From: Alistipes provencensis
Lineage (GTDB): Bacteria; Bacteroidota; Bacteroidia; Bacteroidales; Rikenellaceae
Assembly (NCBI RefSeq): GCF_900083545.1
Contig: NZ_LT559262.1
Span: forward strand, 1,712,397-1,776,396
Direction: 5' to 3'
DNA: 64,000 nt
Shown: positions 46,101-53,394 of the stretch, piece by piece
Layout: each line of letters begins with the position of its first letter
Position numbering within the stretch: position 1 is the stretch's first letter
The notes under the pieces: generated by a model
Told to the model about the DNA's origin: nothing
Database searches by the model: none
What the model saw: only the letters and a program-made list of their open reading frames with translations
Position numbers and translations under genes: made by a program

Positions 46101-46290
46101 CTACGATGAAATAGTAATTGATTTGTTTCTCGATCTCATTCATAACCTGCTCCATGCGGACGTCGTGCAGCTTGATCGTCAGCTTGGGATTCTGGGCCAG
46201 CACTTCCCCCCCCCGGGCGGAAAAACAGGAGCAGCTTATGAGTAAAATTTTAAACAGGCATTTAATTTGCTGAATAAAAATTTTATTCAT
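43132..46290 (-). CDS. SusC-family transporter with STN domain, lacking CarboxypepD_reg domain, TonB box and N-terminal plug
   Basis: The 1052-residue protein has a hydrophobic leader and an STN domain (about 35-110, 'LTIKLHDVRMEQVMNEIEKQ'), the signal-transmitting domain that contacts a FecR anti-sigma factor. Normally a CarboxypepD_reg domain, the TonB box (EEVVVxGYG) and the start of the plug follow. Here 'RINGKVLDTRGE' jumps straight to 'SSLTHDNNTALFVIDGVPI' (residues 118-150), so about 140 residues present in the window's other SusCs are absent in frame. The remaining plug and the barrel through 'GINLKLDF' are intact. A G9 run lies in the leader. The protein may be uncoupled from TonB, or the gap may be an assembly collapse. 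Confidence 0.88.
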   Translation of the reverse strand: MNKIFIQQIKCLFKILLISCSCFSARGGEVLAQNPKLTIKLHDVRMEQVMNEIEKQINYYFIVDKGVDIKRTLTIDVTNKPLTTVLDRLVAGTDTRYRVYQQNIYLSVVQRDASKPTRINGKVLDTRGESSLTHDNNTALFVIDGVPISSDMESSSSGSQAFNTTAPIDYGNGASDLNPEDIESVSVLKGPAATALYGSRAANGAIVITTKSGRQTPGLGISFNSSVTFEKAGFWPDFQSEYGAGNGNSSNLDQQRKYNYWSVPAANAEDGIASTGRIYSRVAFGAKFDGQQFYQYESRDWDTDMYRRLPWEYRDWYKGFFDTGVTYNNSIAFSYNNGKGTSARFSVKDSRNNWIVPNTGYDSQNFNMSITSQLNKWLRMTGKVTYYRKNSDNMPMSGYSAASPLYTLIWNPNVVDVSSYYREYAYGRIDRMYEEGTPQLLINSTYADNVYMQVYEQLNTLNRDRVFGNMALNINLMKGLTLDLRTGMDFNNEFRTQRKPWYSNGYPYGYYKEQTVTSLEVNSDFLLSYTRKLGDFDMRASFGGNNMLWKRRNIYSQTADGLLEKNVYKMANSISSPVYRSYRYTKSINSFYGFLSLGWRDMVYLDITGRNDWSSTLAPGYNSYFYPSVSASVLLDQVFDFKEHAPWVDLLKVRGSWANVGNDTSPNKLVSVYSNGSFPSSYYLSSEIQNYYLKPENVESWEVGLEGKFFKSRLNFDVAYYHSETTDQIITVPIDQAVGATSVVVNAGCVRNRGVEISARFQPVKTKDFEWTISANWSKNWNKLVELADGVAMWNLNPNITVGGNIYIRAYPGTELGRLYGRGYERAPEGAFYVDADGSYVDCSNQIVVDAETGSARLTSTEDELLDLGSIYPDWTAGMSHSLSYKGFRLGMSFSAQWGGRTYSMTHFALAYQGKLKNSLKGRYAGMIVPGVNLNENGTYSKNTTITTDIVDHYTNYVYARENAEENVFDTSFLKLKELRLEYSLPRHLCTKTRVFQGITIGVYATNLFCWTNFPLYDPEAGYAVGSSISRGIEAGAYPMTRTYGINLKLDF
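46206..46214 (-). repeat. G9 homopolymer in the signal-peptide region of SusC
   Basis: Nine G on the coding strand encode 'RGG' near residue 27, just before the STN domain. A slip would stop translation of the transporter very early. Confidence 0.9.
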
Positions 46291-46453
46291 AAATTTGTCA
46301 ATTAGTGGTTGTTAGGATTGGTTCGAATTCTATTGGCCGCGGTGCCTGCGGGTGGTTGCAACGCCTGCGGGCTTTTTTATGCGGCATGCCGAAGGTCAAC
46401 TGTCGTTCATAGGCATCTCGGTTTTTAAGGTTTTATTCAGGATCGTTTTGGAT

Positions 46454-47398
46454 TCACCGGATGGTGATCGTGCCGTTGTCCGCCTGATCGTATTCGAACG
46501 GGGTGATCTTTTGCAGCGCCCGCAGGGCGTAGTCCAGTCCCATGGCGACGGGAATCTTGCCGCGGATGATGTCCAGCCGGGGGCTCGCCGTCTTTTCGAC
46601 GACGATCTTCACGCCGTAGAGACTTTCGAGCCGTTCGATGATCTCCCCGAAATTATGCCCCGCAAGGTTGAATATCCCCTCCGGCCAGAGGTAGTCGTCG
46701 CTGTTGTCGATGCTCCGCAGGGCGAGGCGGTCGCCGCTGAGGCTGACGAAATCGTTGGTGTTCATCACGATCTCGTCGCCCCGGGTGAGCTTGTTGGTGA
46801 CCCGGAGTTTTCCCCGCAGCAGCGCCGTGGAGAAATCGCGGGAGGTTTCGTCGGCCGCGACGTTGAATTTCGTGCCCAGCACCTCGACGTCGCAGGCGAA
46901 GGTCTCGACGACGAACGGGTGCGCGGCGTCGTGGTCCACGTCGAACATCGCCTCGCCCGAGAGTTTCACCCGGCGGGTCTTGCCGAAACGCACGGGGTAG
47001 TCCAGCCGGGCCCCGGCATTGAGGCAGACGGTCGTGCCGTCCTGCAGCGTGACGTCCACCCGCTGTCCGGCAGGGGCGGCGATCGAGAGATACTGTTTGG
47101 CGGTGTTTTCGATGACCACGCTCCGGGAGGCGTACCAGCTCCCGGCGATCAGCAGCAGCGCGGCTGCGGCCTGCATGCAGCGGCGCACAGCCGGCAGGCG
47201 GAGCCATTGCGGGCGCGCAACGGGTATCGGCCGGCTGACGGGGCGGGGTGCGTTGACGAGGGTGGTATTGTGGACGAACCACAGGGCGTTCAGCTCCTGT
47301 TGGTGTTCGGGATCGGCTTGCAGCCAATCCACGACGGCCTGTTCCTCCGCATCCGAGGTCCGGCCGTCGATATATTTGTATAACAACTCTTTCTCCAT
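46454..47398 (-). CDS. FecR-family anti-sigma factor
   Basis: ATG 47398 (MEKELLYKYIDG) is chosen; the upstream in-frame start adds 12 residues unlike the family. The 314-residue protein has an N-terminal cytoplasmic anti-sigma region (about 1-65), one membrane helix (about 77-95, 'AAAALLLIAGSWYAS'), a FecR domain ('YLSIAAPAGQRVDVTLQDGT' and on) and a C-terminal STN-like DUF4974 domain ('IIERLESLYGVKIVVEKT', 'ALQKITPFEYDQ'). It should hold the adjacent sigma factor until the STN domain of the SusC at 43132 signals ligand. It lies 163 nt before susC and 70 nt after the sigma gene. Confidence 0.93.
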   Translation of the reverse strand: MEKELLYKYIDGRTSDAEEQAVVDWLQADPEHQQELNALWFVHNTTLVNAPRPVSRPIPVARPQWLRLPAVRRCMQAAAALLLIAGSWYASRSVVIENTAKQYLSIAAPAGQRVDVTLQDGTTVCLNAGARLDYPVRFGKTRRVKLSGEAMFDVDHDAAHPFVVETFACDVEVLGTKFNVAADETSRDFSTALLRGKLRVTNKLTRGDEIVMNTNDFVSLSGDRLALRSIDNSDDYLWPEGIFNLAGHNFGEIIERLESLYGVKIVVEKTASPRLDIIRGKIPVAMGLDYALRALQKITPFEYDQADNGTITIR

Positions 47399-47467
47399 AC
47401 ATCCATAAGGTGCGTGGGCGCGCCGGATGGACACGAAAAAAAGGCGGTTCGGGTTAAATAAATTTTA

Positions 47468-48055
47468 TTAAAAACGCATCTCGCTGAGAAACAGCGCAAT
47501 CAGCCAGACCGGAAGATAGTCTTTCAGGGCCTCCCGCATGATGCCCAGCGCCCGCTGGATGGCGGCTTTGACGTTGCGGACGCTGATGCCTGTGGCGTCG
47601 GCGATTTCCTGATAGGTCCTGCCTTCGAAACGGCTGGCGACGAATATTCCCCGCATCGGTTCGGGCATGCGGCCGATCTCCTCCTGCACGATCGCGGCGA
47701 CCTCCGAGGCGAAGAGCTGTCCGGGATCGCAGGCCTCCAGCGCCGCGATGCGGGCCTGAATGCTGTGGTAAGCCGTCGTGTGGATTTTCTGCCGGATGTT
47801 CAGCCGGTTCTTCTCGTTGCGCAGCCACTCCAGACAGCCGTGCTTCACGGCGCCCAGCACATAGGCGGGGACGCTGGCGCTGATGTTCAGTTCCGCGCGG
47901 TGTTCCCAGAAGTAGAGGAAACTGTCGGTCACGATATCTTCCGCCACCATGCCGTCGCGGACGTATGATTGTGCGATACGGATGAAACGCGGCTTGTAAT
48001 CAGCGTACAGGCCGTCGAAAAATTCGCGGGTGATATGTCGGACCGGGGGCGTCAT
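47468..48055 (-). CDS. ECF-type RNA polymerase sigma-70 factor
   Basis: A 195-residue sigma factor with region 2 (about 15-80, 'DIVTDSFLYFWEHR') and region 4 (about 125-180, 'MPEPMRGIFVASRFEGRTYQEIADATGISVRNVKAAIQRAL'). The C-terminal 'LPVWLIALFLSE' is hydrophobic and typical of Bacteroidota ECF sigmas. With the FecR gene after it and the STN-SusC beyond, it forms a trans-envelope switch that should activate the 46290-34225 operon. Confidence 0.94.
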   Translation of the reverse strand: MTPPVRHITREFFDGLYADYKPRFIRIAQSYVRDGMVAEDIVTDSFLYFWEHRAELNISASVPAYVLGAVKHGCLEWLRNEKNRLNIRQKIHTTAYHSIQARIAALEACDPGQLFASEVAAIVQEEIGRMPEPMRGIFVASRFEGRTYQEIADATGISVRNVKAAIQRALGIMREALKDYLPVWLIALFLSEMRF

Positions 48056-48072
48056 TCGGGCATATGATTATC

Positions 48073-48080
48073 CAAAGATA
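48073..48080 (-). promoter_or_regulatory. -7 element of the sigma-factor gene
   Basis: Minus-strand TATCTTTG matches TAnnTTTG, 17 nt before ATG 48055. A clear -33 is not visible. Confidence 0.55.
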
Positions 48081-48129
48081 TAATTTTTATCCGCATGAAA
48101 AAAATCATTTTGCAAAGTGCAAAGAGAAA

Positions 48130-48165
48130 AGCCGGCCGAAATACTCGGTCGGCCCTTTCGGTTTG
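48130..48165 (-). terminator. terminator after the BtuF-like gene
   Basis: On the minus strand GGGCCGACCGAG and CGGCCGGC form a GC-rich hairpin followed by TTTTCTCTTT, ending the short BtuF-like transcript. The single-gene transcript therefore appears to stop before the sigma-factor gene. Confidence 0.7.
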
Positions 48166-48178
48166 AAGCGCGCTGCGG

Positions 48179-49324
48179 TTATTCGAGCCGCTGGTAATAG
48201 TACAGCTCCCGGTCGTCGTCGGCCAGCACTTCGGGGTGCATGATGGCGATCAGGTCGTGCAGGACGACATCGGGGCGCACGACGCCCGATTCCCAGTAGT
48301 CGTTGCCGCCCGCGGCGTTGAGCCGTTTGTTGCAGTTGTAGACGGCGCCGGTCTGCACGCACCGCGTTCCGGCGAATTTCGGGTATTGCGATTTCAGTTC
48401 GCCGAGCGACGATGCGCCGCCCGCATTAAGCCACATGTCGGCCTGTGCGGTGAGCAGGTAGGCTTCCTCGAGGTCGATCGGCTGCGAGCGGTTCGAGGTG
48501 TTTTTCCTGTAAATATAATCCCCGCCTGCGTCGGCTATGAGCCGGGCGACGTAACTTTCGGTCGAGGCCATGAACCACGATCCGGCATAGGGCGTGTTTA
48601 TCATCACCTTGGGATCGGGAGCCGTGGCCGATGCGACCCGTTTTTTGAGCGCATTGTAGCGTTCGGGAATCGGAGTGAAAACGGCTTCGCCTTTTGTCCG
48701 GCTGTCGGTGATCTCCGAGACGGCGACCAGCCATTCGGCCTTGCCGAGTGGCGACTCCTCGAGGTATTCGCCGATGTAGACGAACGGGATTCCCATTTCG
48801 CGCAGTTTCGGCTCCATGCCGCTGGCGCCGCTCACGCCGAACAGCAGCACGAGGTCGGGCCTCTGCGCGAGCAGCAGTTCGTAGTCCACATTGCCGTCAA
48901 AGCCCACGTCGGCTACCGCGTCGGGGTGTGCCGTGACATAGGCGTTGGTGATGTAGTCCCGGCCGGAAACCCCGACCACGCGGTCGGCCTGTCCCAAGGC
49001 GTCGAGCATGGCGATGTAGGTCGAAGACATGCAGACGATGCGTTTCGCCCCGGCTTCGACGCTCTGTCCCGTGAATCCGGCCGGGGGCGTTTCGCCGTTG
49101 CGGGCGATGAAGAGCATCGTTTCGGCGTTCTCGGCGCCCTGCCACGGGTTGAAGACTTTCAGCAGGGTGCTCTGCCGCCCTTCGGCGCCGACGATCTCGA
49201 AGCCGGAGGCATGCGACGGGGCGTAGAGCGTCTGTGTGAAATCTTTCAGGTCGGCCGTCTGCGATCCGCAGGCCGCGGCCAAGGCCGCCAGAAGCGGCAC
49301 GAGGAATTTCAGGAGTCTTTTCAT
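48179..49324 (-). CDS. BtuF-like ABC-transporter substrate-binding lipoprotein
   Basis: ATG 49324 (MKRLLKFLVPLLAAL) gives a lipoprotein signal ending AAACGS; the upstream in-frame start adds five residues. The 381-residue protein has the PF01497 pattern of vitamin B12/siderophore binding proteins: 'RIVCMSSTYIAMLDALG', 'VVGVSGRDYI', 'LLLAQRPDLVLLFG' and 'MGIPFVYIGEYLEESPLGKAEW'. A cobalamin riboswitch lies upstream, so corrinoid uptake is the best guess. No permease or ATPase gene is adjacent: the transcript ends at a terminator and the next gene is a sigma factor, so partners must be elsewhere. Confidence 0.85.
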   Translation of the reverse strand: MKRLLKFLVPLLAALAAACGSQTADLKDFTQTLYAPSHASGFEIVGAEGRQSTLLKVFNPWQGAENAETMLFIARNGETPPAGFTGQSVEAGAKRIVCMSSTYIAMLDALGQADRVVGVSGRDYITNAYVTAHPDAVADVGFDGNVDYELLLAQRPDLVLLFGVSGASGMEPKLREMGIPFVYIGEYLEESPLGKAEWLVAVSEITDSRTKGEAVFTPIPERYNALKKRVASATAPDPKVMINTPYAGSWFMASTESYVARLIADAGGDYIYRKNTSNRSQPIDLEEAYLLTAQADMWLNAGGASSLGELKSQYPKFAGTRCVQTGAVYNCNKRLNAAGGNDYWESGVVRPDVVLHDLIAIMHPEVLADDDRELYYYQRLE

Positions 49325-49454
49325 TATGCGCTGGGGCAATAGTTCGCTTGGTCAAATCATGGATTCTACAGCCACCATGCAACGAGACGGAATGAAAGCG
49401 TGCTTTACATCTGTTGTCCATCCGGGCCCGTTCTCCGCAGGCTGCGAAACCAAT

Positions 49455-49650
49455 CGGTCATGCAAGGCAGGTCTTCTGACTCGTTCCGGTTTCGACGCCT
49501 TCCCGGTTATCCGCCAGTGGCTGAAGATTGTCGATCCCTCGTGTGCCCGTTTCCGGACAGGAACTTACAGCAGCGGGAACTGTTGCCGACTTTCACGGCA
49601 TTCCCTTTTAATCGGTCGGAGGCTGTGGGCCCTCTTGTCGAACCTTTGCG
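49455..49650 (-). ncRNA. cobalamin riboswitch
   Basis: Read on the minus strand, the B12-box GAGTCAGAAGACCTGCC is present (49466-49483), and upstream come GGGAATGCCGTGAAAGTC and TTCCCGCTGCTGTAA (about 49610-49570), the conserved P3-P6 core of cobalamin riboswitches. Order and spacing are right. It should repress the BtuF-like gene 130 nt downstream when adenosylcobalamin is abundant. The remaining 49325-49455 leader shows no gene and would hold the expression platform. Confidence 0.92.
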
Positions 49651-49705
49651 CGGCAAAGATAGTAAAATTTGGAATCCGAAGCGGAAAATGCCGGGAATTT
49701 AAAAT

Positions 49706-49743
49706 GAGAAAGCCTCGTAATCGTAGAATTACGGGGCTTTCTC
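49706..49743 (-). terminator. terminator after the GDPD gene
   Basis: GAGAAAGCCTCGTAAT and ATTACGGGGCTTTCTC form a strong hairpin just past the gene ending at 49757. It separates the large operon from the riboswitch. Confidence 0.75.
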
Positions 49744-49756
49744 AATACAAGACATA

Positions 49757-50860
49757 TCAGAATCGGACGATGCGAACGGAGATGTCCGTTATCCGGAAGT
49801 CGTCTGATGGGGCGGTGATCCCGAATGCAGGGACAGTGTCGAAGATCAGCAACTGGTGGCGGGTATGGCGCGGAGCGTCTGCCGTCGGCAACACGAAGGT
49901 CTGGTTTGCGAGCGTGACCGTGGCTGAGCCGCTCCATTTCAGATTGAGATAGATTGCGCCGAACTCGATCTTTCCGGCTGCGATGCTTTCGGCTGCGATT
50001 TTTGCCGTATCCCGGCCTGCCGACAGGTAGAGCGTTTCGCCCTTGCCCCGGAAATCCGGAGCGAGCAGGTCGGTCGATACATAGTCGATGCCGGCGTTGT
50101 TGATCCGGTCGAAATGTTCGAAATCGTCGGCGTGGGATTCGGTTTCGAGTCCGTCGGCCTTGGCCCGTGATACATGGCTGAAATACTCTTCCTCCCCGAA
50201 CCGCGTCGCACTGATCGCCATGATGGTGCCTCCGAGCGATGCGATGTGTTCGTAGGTGCTCTGGTAGAGGATGCCCATGAGCGGGATGTCCCGGATGCCC
50301 ATTTCAAGGCGGATGTGGTCGTTGGCGTCGTTGTTTGAGGTGACGATGTAGCCTCCGCGGCCGAATACCCGGTCGGCAATGGCTATCAGCCGCGGATAGA
50401 CCCAGTCGGGGGTGACTTTTTTCGGCTCGATGAACGTGCGCAGCCCGCAGTTGCGGCACTCGGTGCAGAACTCTTCGAGGGTGAGCACCCGGGTTCGGTA
50501 TTCGGGCCGTGCAGCTTTGAGGAGAAAACTGTCGCGGAGCTCCGCATAGCTAATGTCCGAGACAGCAACTTCTTCGGGCACGGGGCGGCCGTCGTTGTAG
50601 GTGAATGTGCGTGTCAGATTGGCGTCGTGGACGGCCACGAGTATGCTGTCGGAGGTCCAACGGACGTCGGTCTCGATGCAGTCGAACCCGGCCCGTGCGG
50701 CGAGTTGGATGGCCTCGCGTGAGTTCTCGCCCGACAGGGTACAGTGCATGGTCGCACCCCGGTGGGCTATGAAATGCCGTCCGGTTTCCGTCGGGGTTCC
50801 GGAGCATCCTGCCGCGATCCACGACAGCAGGAGTAATATCGACAGCCTGCTTTTTAGCAT
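49757..50860 (-). CDS. glycerophosphodiester phosphodiesterase lipoprotein
   Basis: ATG 50860 (MLKSRLSILLLLSWIAAGCS) is chosen over the upstream in-frame start because it gives a lipobox and a 5-nt gap from the gene before. The 367-residue protein carries the GDPD catalytic set: 'FIAHRGATMHC' (H33, R34), 'CIETDVRW' (E63, D65) and 'VHDANLTRT' (H78). GDPDs hydrolyse glycerophosphodiesters to glycerol-3-phosphate and an alcohol, here outside the inner membrane. It ends the operon that includes SusC/D, a histidine phosphatase and polyol enzymes, so the likely substrate is a headgroup-bearing glycerophosphodiester such as glycerophosphoinositol. Confidence 0.92.
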   Translation of the reverse strand: MLKSRLSILLLLSWIAAGCSGTPTETGRHFIAHRGATMHCTLSGENSREAIQLAARAGFDCIETDVRWTSDSILVAVHDANLTRTFTYNDGRPVPEEVAVSDISYAELRDSFLLKAARPEYRTRVLTLEEFCTECRNCGLRTFIEPKKVTPDWVYPRLIAIADRVFGRGGYIVTSNNDANDHIRLEMGIRDIPLMGILYQSTYEHIASLGGTIMAISATRFGEEEYFSHVSRAKADGLETESHADDFEHFDRINNAGIDYVSTDLLAPDFRGKGETLYLSAGRDTAKIAAESIAAGKIEFGAIYLNLKWSGSATVTLANQTFVLPTADAPRHTRHQLLIFDTVPAFGITAPSDDFRITDISVRIVRF

Positions 50861-50865
50861 GACTG

Positions 50866-52161
50866 TTATTTTGAATTGTACGGGCCGTGGATGGACGCCA
50901 CCTTGTATTCGAAGTCGGTGTCGTCGAGCATGTAGACATAGTATTCCGCACCGCCCGGGGCGACCCGCACGACGATGTGCCCGTTGTACCCGGCGACGTT
51001 TTTGTAAAGCGCTGCGTTCTCGGTAAGGGCCTCCGGGTGTATGTTGGTACTGAAGATATCCTTGGTCCAAGCATAGGGGTGGGTGGCGAAACTGCCGTTG
51101 ACGATGGAGGTCAGCAGGGGAATGTCCGGCTGCTTTTTGTAGAAAGCCTGATTGATGATCACCCGCGGTGAAAATTCACAGTTCTGCATCTGGCTGCCCC
51201 AGGCGTTGTTGCTCAAGTGGTGGTGTGCCTTGAACACCTCGAGGCCTCCCTTGGGAATGAAGTCGCGGTAATAGTAGGCTACCCGGTTCTGGGGGCCGGA
51301 AGTGAGGTCGCCGCAGGCGATGTAGTCGAATTTTCCGTAGCTCAGGTGGAATCCGCAGGATGCAGGATTACCCTTGCCTGCATTGGCGTTGATGACAGCG
51401 CCCTTTCCGGTGGAGGAATCGAGGTTCCAGACATAGCCGTTGGCTACGATGTTGAAGATGCGGAAATCGGGATACTTGCTTTTGTCCTTCAGGAGCGTAA
51501 TCTGTTCTTCGCCTGTGCGAAACCGGTCGGCTGTCATGCCCTTGTTCGCTACGGCCCACTTGACGAACACCTGCCAGTCGCCGGCGAGTTCCCCATCCAT
51601 CTCGGGGATGGTCGTGTCTTCATTGTAGTCGGGATAGCCCATGTCCAGCACCCGGCCGAACGGAACCTCGCCGTAAAGAGCCATGAGTCCGGCGAGACGG
51701 TAACCGTTCGGCGAGGTCTCCGTGGCGGCGGCCGAACTGCCGATGTGGTCTATGTGGAAATGCGACGGTGCACACCAGTCGATGGCCGAACTGCCTTCCG
51801 GCAGGAAATGGCGGATGTATTTCGCGTCCACGATATACGGACGTGTCGCGGCATCCGGTTTCTGCGGAACTTCCGTGCCGTCCGTTACGACGACCTCCCC
51901 GGCATCGACCAGCAGCGTCGTGCCGTCGGGAAGGATGTAGAAGGCGCACTCTCCGCGACCGCTGTTGATGAAATGGATGTCGAGGCATCCGTCAGTCCAT
52001 TTCGGGAGCGGTTCGCCCACTTTCGCTTCCGATATCACCTCTTCCTGCGGAGGAACCTTGTTGTTCAGGTCGTCCTCCCAAGGCATTTTCGTTCGTTCTT
52101 CACTGCATGCTATGGATGTGAAGGACGCGAGCGTACATAAGGTAATGATAGTCTTATTCAT
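50866..52161 (-). CDS. metallo-beta-lactamase-fold lipoprotein (first of a tandem pair)
   Basis: The 431-residue protein has a lipoprotein signal (FTSIACSEE). The MBL fold is shown by 'PDGTTLLVDAGE' (residues 78-89) and the metal motif SHFHIDHIGS with H134, H136, D138 and H139. The layout resembles ComEC/Rec2-type hydrolases. Its middle and its ending 'GHIVVRVAPGGAEYYVYMLDD' match the next gene closely, so the two arose by duplication. It should hydrolyse a phosphodiester or ester bond at the envelope. It lies between its paralogue and the GDPD gene. Confidence 0.85.
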   Translation of the reverse strand: MNKTIITLCTLASFTSIACSEERTKMPWEDDLNNKVPPQEEVISEAKVGEPLPKWTDGCLDIHFINSGRGECAFYILPDGTTLLVDAGEVVVTDGTEVPQKPDAATRPYIVDAKYIRHFLPEGSSAIDWCAPSHFHIDHIGSSAAATETSPNGYRLAGLMALYGEVPFGRVLDMGYPDYNEDTTIPEMDGELAGDWQVFVKWAVANKGMTADRFRTGEEQITLLKDKSKYPDFRIFNIVANGYVWNLDSSTGKGAVINANAGKGNPASCGFHLSYGKFDYIACGDLTSGPQNRVAYYYRDFIPKGGLEVFKAHHHLSNNAWGSQMQNCEFSPRVIINQAFYKKQPDIPLLTSIVNGSFATHPYAWTKDIFSTNIHPEALTENAALYKNVAGYNGHIVVRVAPGGAEYYVYMLDDTDFEYKVASIHGPYNSK

Positions 52162-52173
52162 GTCTTTGGCGTT

Positions 52174-53394
52174 TTATGGTTGGGGTTTGCAACGGAACGG
52201 GCCGTCGATCTGTTTTACGTTGTAGGTCGTGTCGCTGTCGTCGAGCATATAGACATAATACTCTTTCCCGCCCGGGGAGACCCGGATGACGACGTGTCCC
52301 CCGATGCCGGCGCAACGGGAGTAGAGTTGTGGGTTGGCGTCGGTCAGCGAACGGTCGATATTGGTGAAATACATTCTTTTGGCTCCGGGGATCGTGCTCG
52401 CCGAAATACGGCGGATGATTCCCTGATCGGGCTGGATGTCACGGATGTAGAAGCTCTGCGTCACGATGACATCCGGCTGGAGTATCTCCAGCATATCGTC
52501 CTCCATTGTGCGGGGCGAGAGGTGGTGGTGTGATTTCATCGCTTCGATGGGGTGTCCGATGGTGATCGCGCACGGATATTCCACGCGGGTATTTCCGCCG
52601 GCGTCACCGGCTGTGAAATAGTCGAAATCACCGTAGTTCAGCAGGATGCCGCAGGATGCCCCGTTCTCCTTCAGTGTGCCGTCGTTGTAGTAGTTCTCGA
52701 CTTTTTCGCCGTCCCATACACAACCGTTGGAACAGATGCCTGTGATGCTGAAATCGGGATACTGCTCCGGATGGTGCCTCAGCGGGAACTGGCTGCGGTC
52801 CCCGAGACGCAGCATGGCGGCTTTCAGTCCGTTATGCTCCGTAGCGTGGCCAATGAACCGGCGGTAGTTTTCCAAGGAGGCCGTGCTCATCGCCAGAAAA
52901 GCGAGGGAGTCGTATGCCGGGTAGGCCCTGTCGACGATCTCCCGGAACGGAATTTCGCCGTAGAGTGCCGTTACTCCGCTCAGTATGTAGTTCCCGTCGG
53001 CCGAACGACCGTACTCCGGTTCCAACTGTCCGAGATGATCCATGTGGAAATGGGTCAGCAGGAAATAGTCGAGTGAGTCCTTGTAGGGCATGAAATGCCG
53101 CATGTACCGGGCATAGGTGCGGGTCGGCCGCGTGAGGCTGTCCGGTTTCTGGGGCATGTTGCGGTACTTTCCCGATTCGCTGCTGAATTCTCCCGCATCC
53201 ACCGTGAGCGTCGTGCCGTCGGGCAGGATGAAGAAAGTACACTCTCCGCGGGCCGTGTTGATGGCGTGGATGTCCAGATAGCCTTCGCTCCACGCCGGCA
53301 GCGGCTTGCCCGCCTTGACCTTTCCGCCGCCGCATCCGGCGGTCAGGACGACCGCCGGGAGCAGCAACGAAACGAATAACAATGCTTTTCTCAT
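52174..53394 (-). CDS. metallo-beta-lactamase-fold lipoprotein (second of a tandem pair)
   Basis: ATG 53394 (MRKALLFVSLLLPAVVL) is chosen for its lipobox (LTAGC); upstream in-frame sequence is antisense filler. Its ATG overlaps the stop of the gene before by one base (TGATG), so translation is coupled. The 406-residue protein has 'PDGTTLTVDAGE' (58-69) and 'LTHFHMDHLGQ' with H115, H117, D119 and H120. Both paralogues keep the full metal-binding set, so both are probably active, perhaps on different substrates. Confidence 0.85.
   Translation of the reverse strand: MRKALLFVSLLLPAVVLTAGCGGGKVKAGKPLPAWSEGYLDIHAINTARGECTFFILPDGTTLTVDAGEFSSESGKYRNMPQKPDSLTRPTRTYARYMRHFMPYKDSLDYFLLTHFHMDHLGQLEPEYGRSADGNYILSGVTALYGEIPFREIVDRAYPAYDSLAFLAMSTASLENYRRFIGHATEHNGLKAAMLRLGDRSQFPLRHHPEQYPDFSITGICSNGCVWDGEKVENYYNDGTLKENGASCGILLNYGDFDYFTAGDAGGNTRVEYPCAITIGHPIEAMKSHHHLSPRTMEDDMLEILQPDVIVTQSFYIRDIQPDQGIIRRISASTIPGAKRMYFTNIDRSLTDANPQLYSRCAGIGGHVVIRVSPGGKEYYVYMLDDSDTTYNVKQIDGPFRCKPQP

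Noticed and set aside
46330..46370. GCCTGCGGG repeated, thought to be a terminator between fecR and susC
   Set aside because: The copies are direct, not inverted, so no stable hairpin forms.
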